Below, one piece after another: positions 63,999 to 64,000 of a stretch of DNA of 64,000 nt. Source of the DNA: Brachynemurus nebulosus (taxonomy: Eukaryota; Arthropoda; Insecta; Neuroptera; Myrmeleontidae). The stretch is taken from NCBI GenBank assembly GCA_035578155.1, contig JAPWDM010000022.1, positions 3,039,076 to 3,103,075 on the forward strand, written 5' to 3'. Position 1 is the first letter of the stretch. Each line of letters starts with the position of its first letter. The notes below the pieces were generated by a model. It saw nothing but the letters and a program-made list of their open reading frames with translations. It was not told the DNA's origin and did no database searches. A program made the translations under genes and the position numbers.

Positions 63999-64000
63999 AA

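Overview
The window is an AT-rich piece of a eukaryotic nuclear genome, most likely an insect's. Evidence for this: one spliced gene with 72- and 85-bp GT-AG introns encoding an animal-only protein family (CCDC85), relics of P-element/THAP, PIF/Harbinger, hAT, Tc1/mariner, TTAA-target and CACTA-like DNA transposons, relics of non-LTR retrotransposons, and short AACCTAACC (TTAGG-like) tracts. I cannot fix the order or species. No prokaryotic, organellar or CRISPR signal was seen.

Only one host gene is convincing: CCDC85 on the minus strand at 44064-45819, with three coding exons and a predicted 532-aa product. One long intact transposase-like frame runs off the right edge (62409-63998, minus). 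The other coding traces are broken transposon genes: a non-LTR reverse transcriptase (15049-16229, minus), a non-LTR ORF1 (26574-27252, plus), a SWIM/THAP pair inside 68-bp inverted repeats (17471-18459), a P-element-like THAP transposase (18856-19313), a Harbinger remnant (24443-25235), a cysteine-rich terminal exon (38263-38457) and a degraded copy of a widespread arthropod transposon-like gene (58235-58980, minus).

Layout. 1-990: foldback array of AACCTAACC-rich units. 1048-1455: 135-bp tandem repeat. 5581-7852: degenerate retroelement with an (AT)n tail and a nested MITE. 8278-14950: string of MITEs (small non-autonomous DNA transposons). 15049-20492: retroelement, SWIM/THAP, P-element and hAT relics. 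21075-23120: 2-kb repeat that recurs inverted at 41950-43105. 24443-29440: Harbinger, hAT and retroelement remnants. 30033-35405: elements nested up to four deep, including a 733-bp near-perfect palindrome. 36985-41616: another nested block. 44064-45819: CCDC85. 46600-52839: 6.2-kb foldback element whose arms carry a 178-bp satellite-like monomer. 53544-62365: more MITEs and relics. 62409 to the end: CACTA-like transposase.

Many insertions can be classed by target-site duplications (TSDs) visible on both sides. Six have perfect 8-bp duplications (hAT type), three use TTAA, three have TAA/TTA (Harbinger type) and several use TA. The most unusual pattern is four hAT-type MITEs with similar termini, each filled with a different private short word. 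Also notable are the foldback with satellite arms and the element pairing convergent SWIM and THAP fragments. Nothing here forms a functioning multi-gene pathway; apart from CCDC85 the window is a record of transposon insertion.
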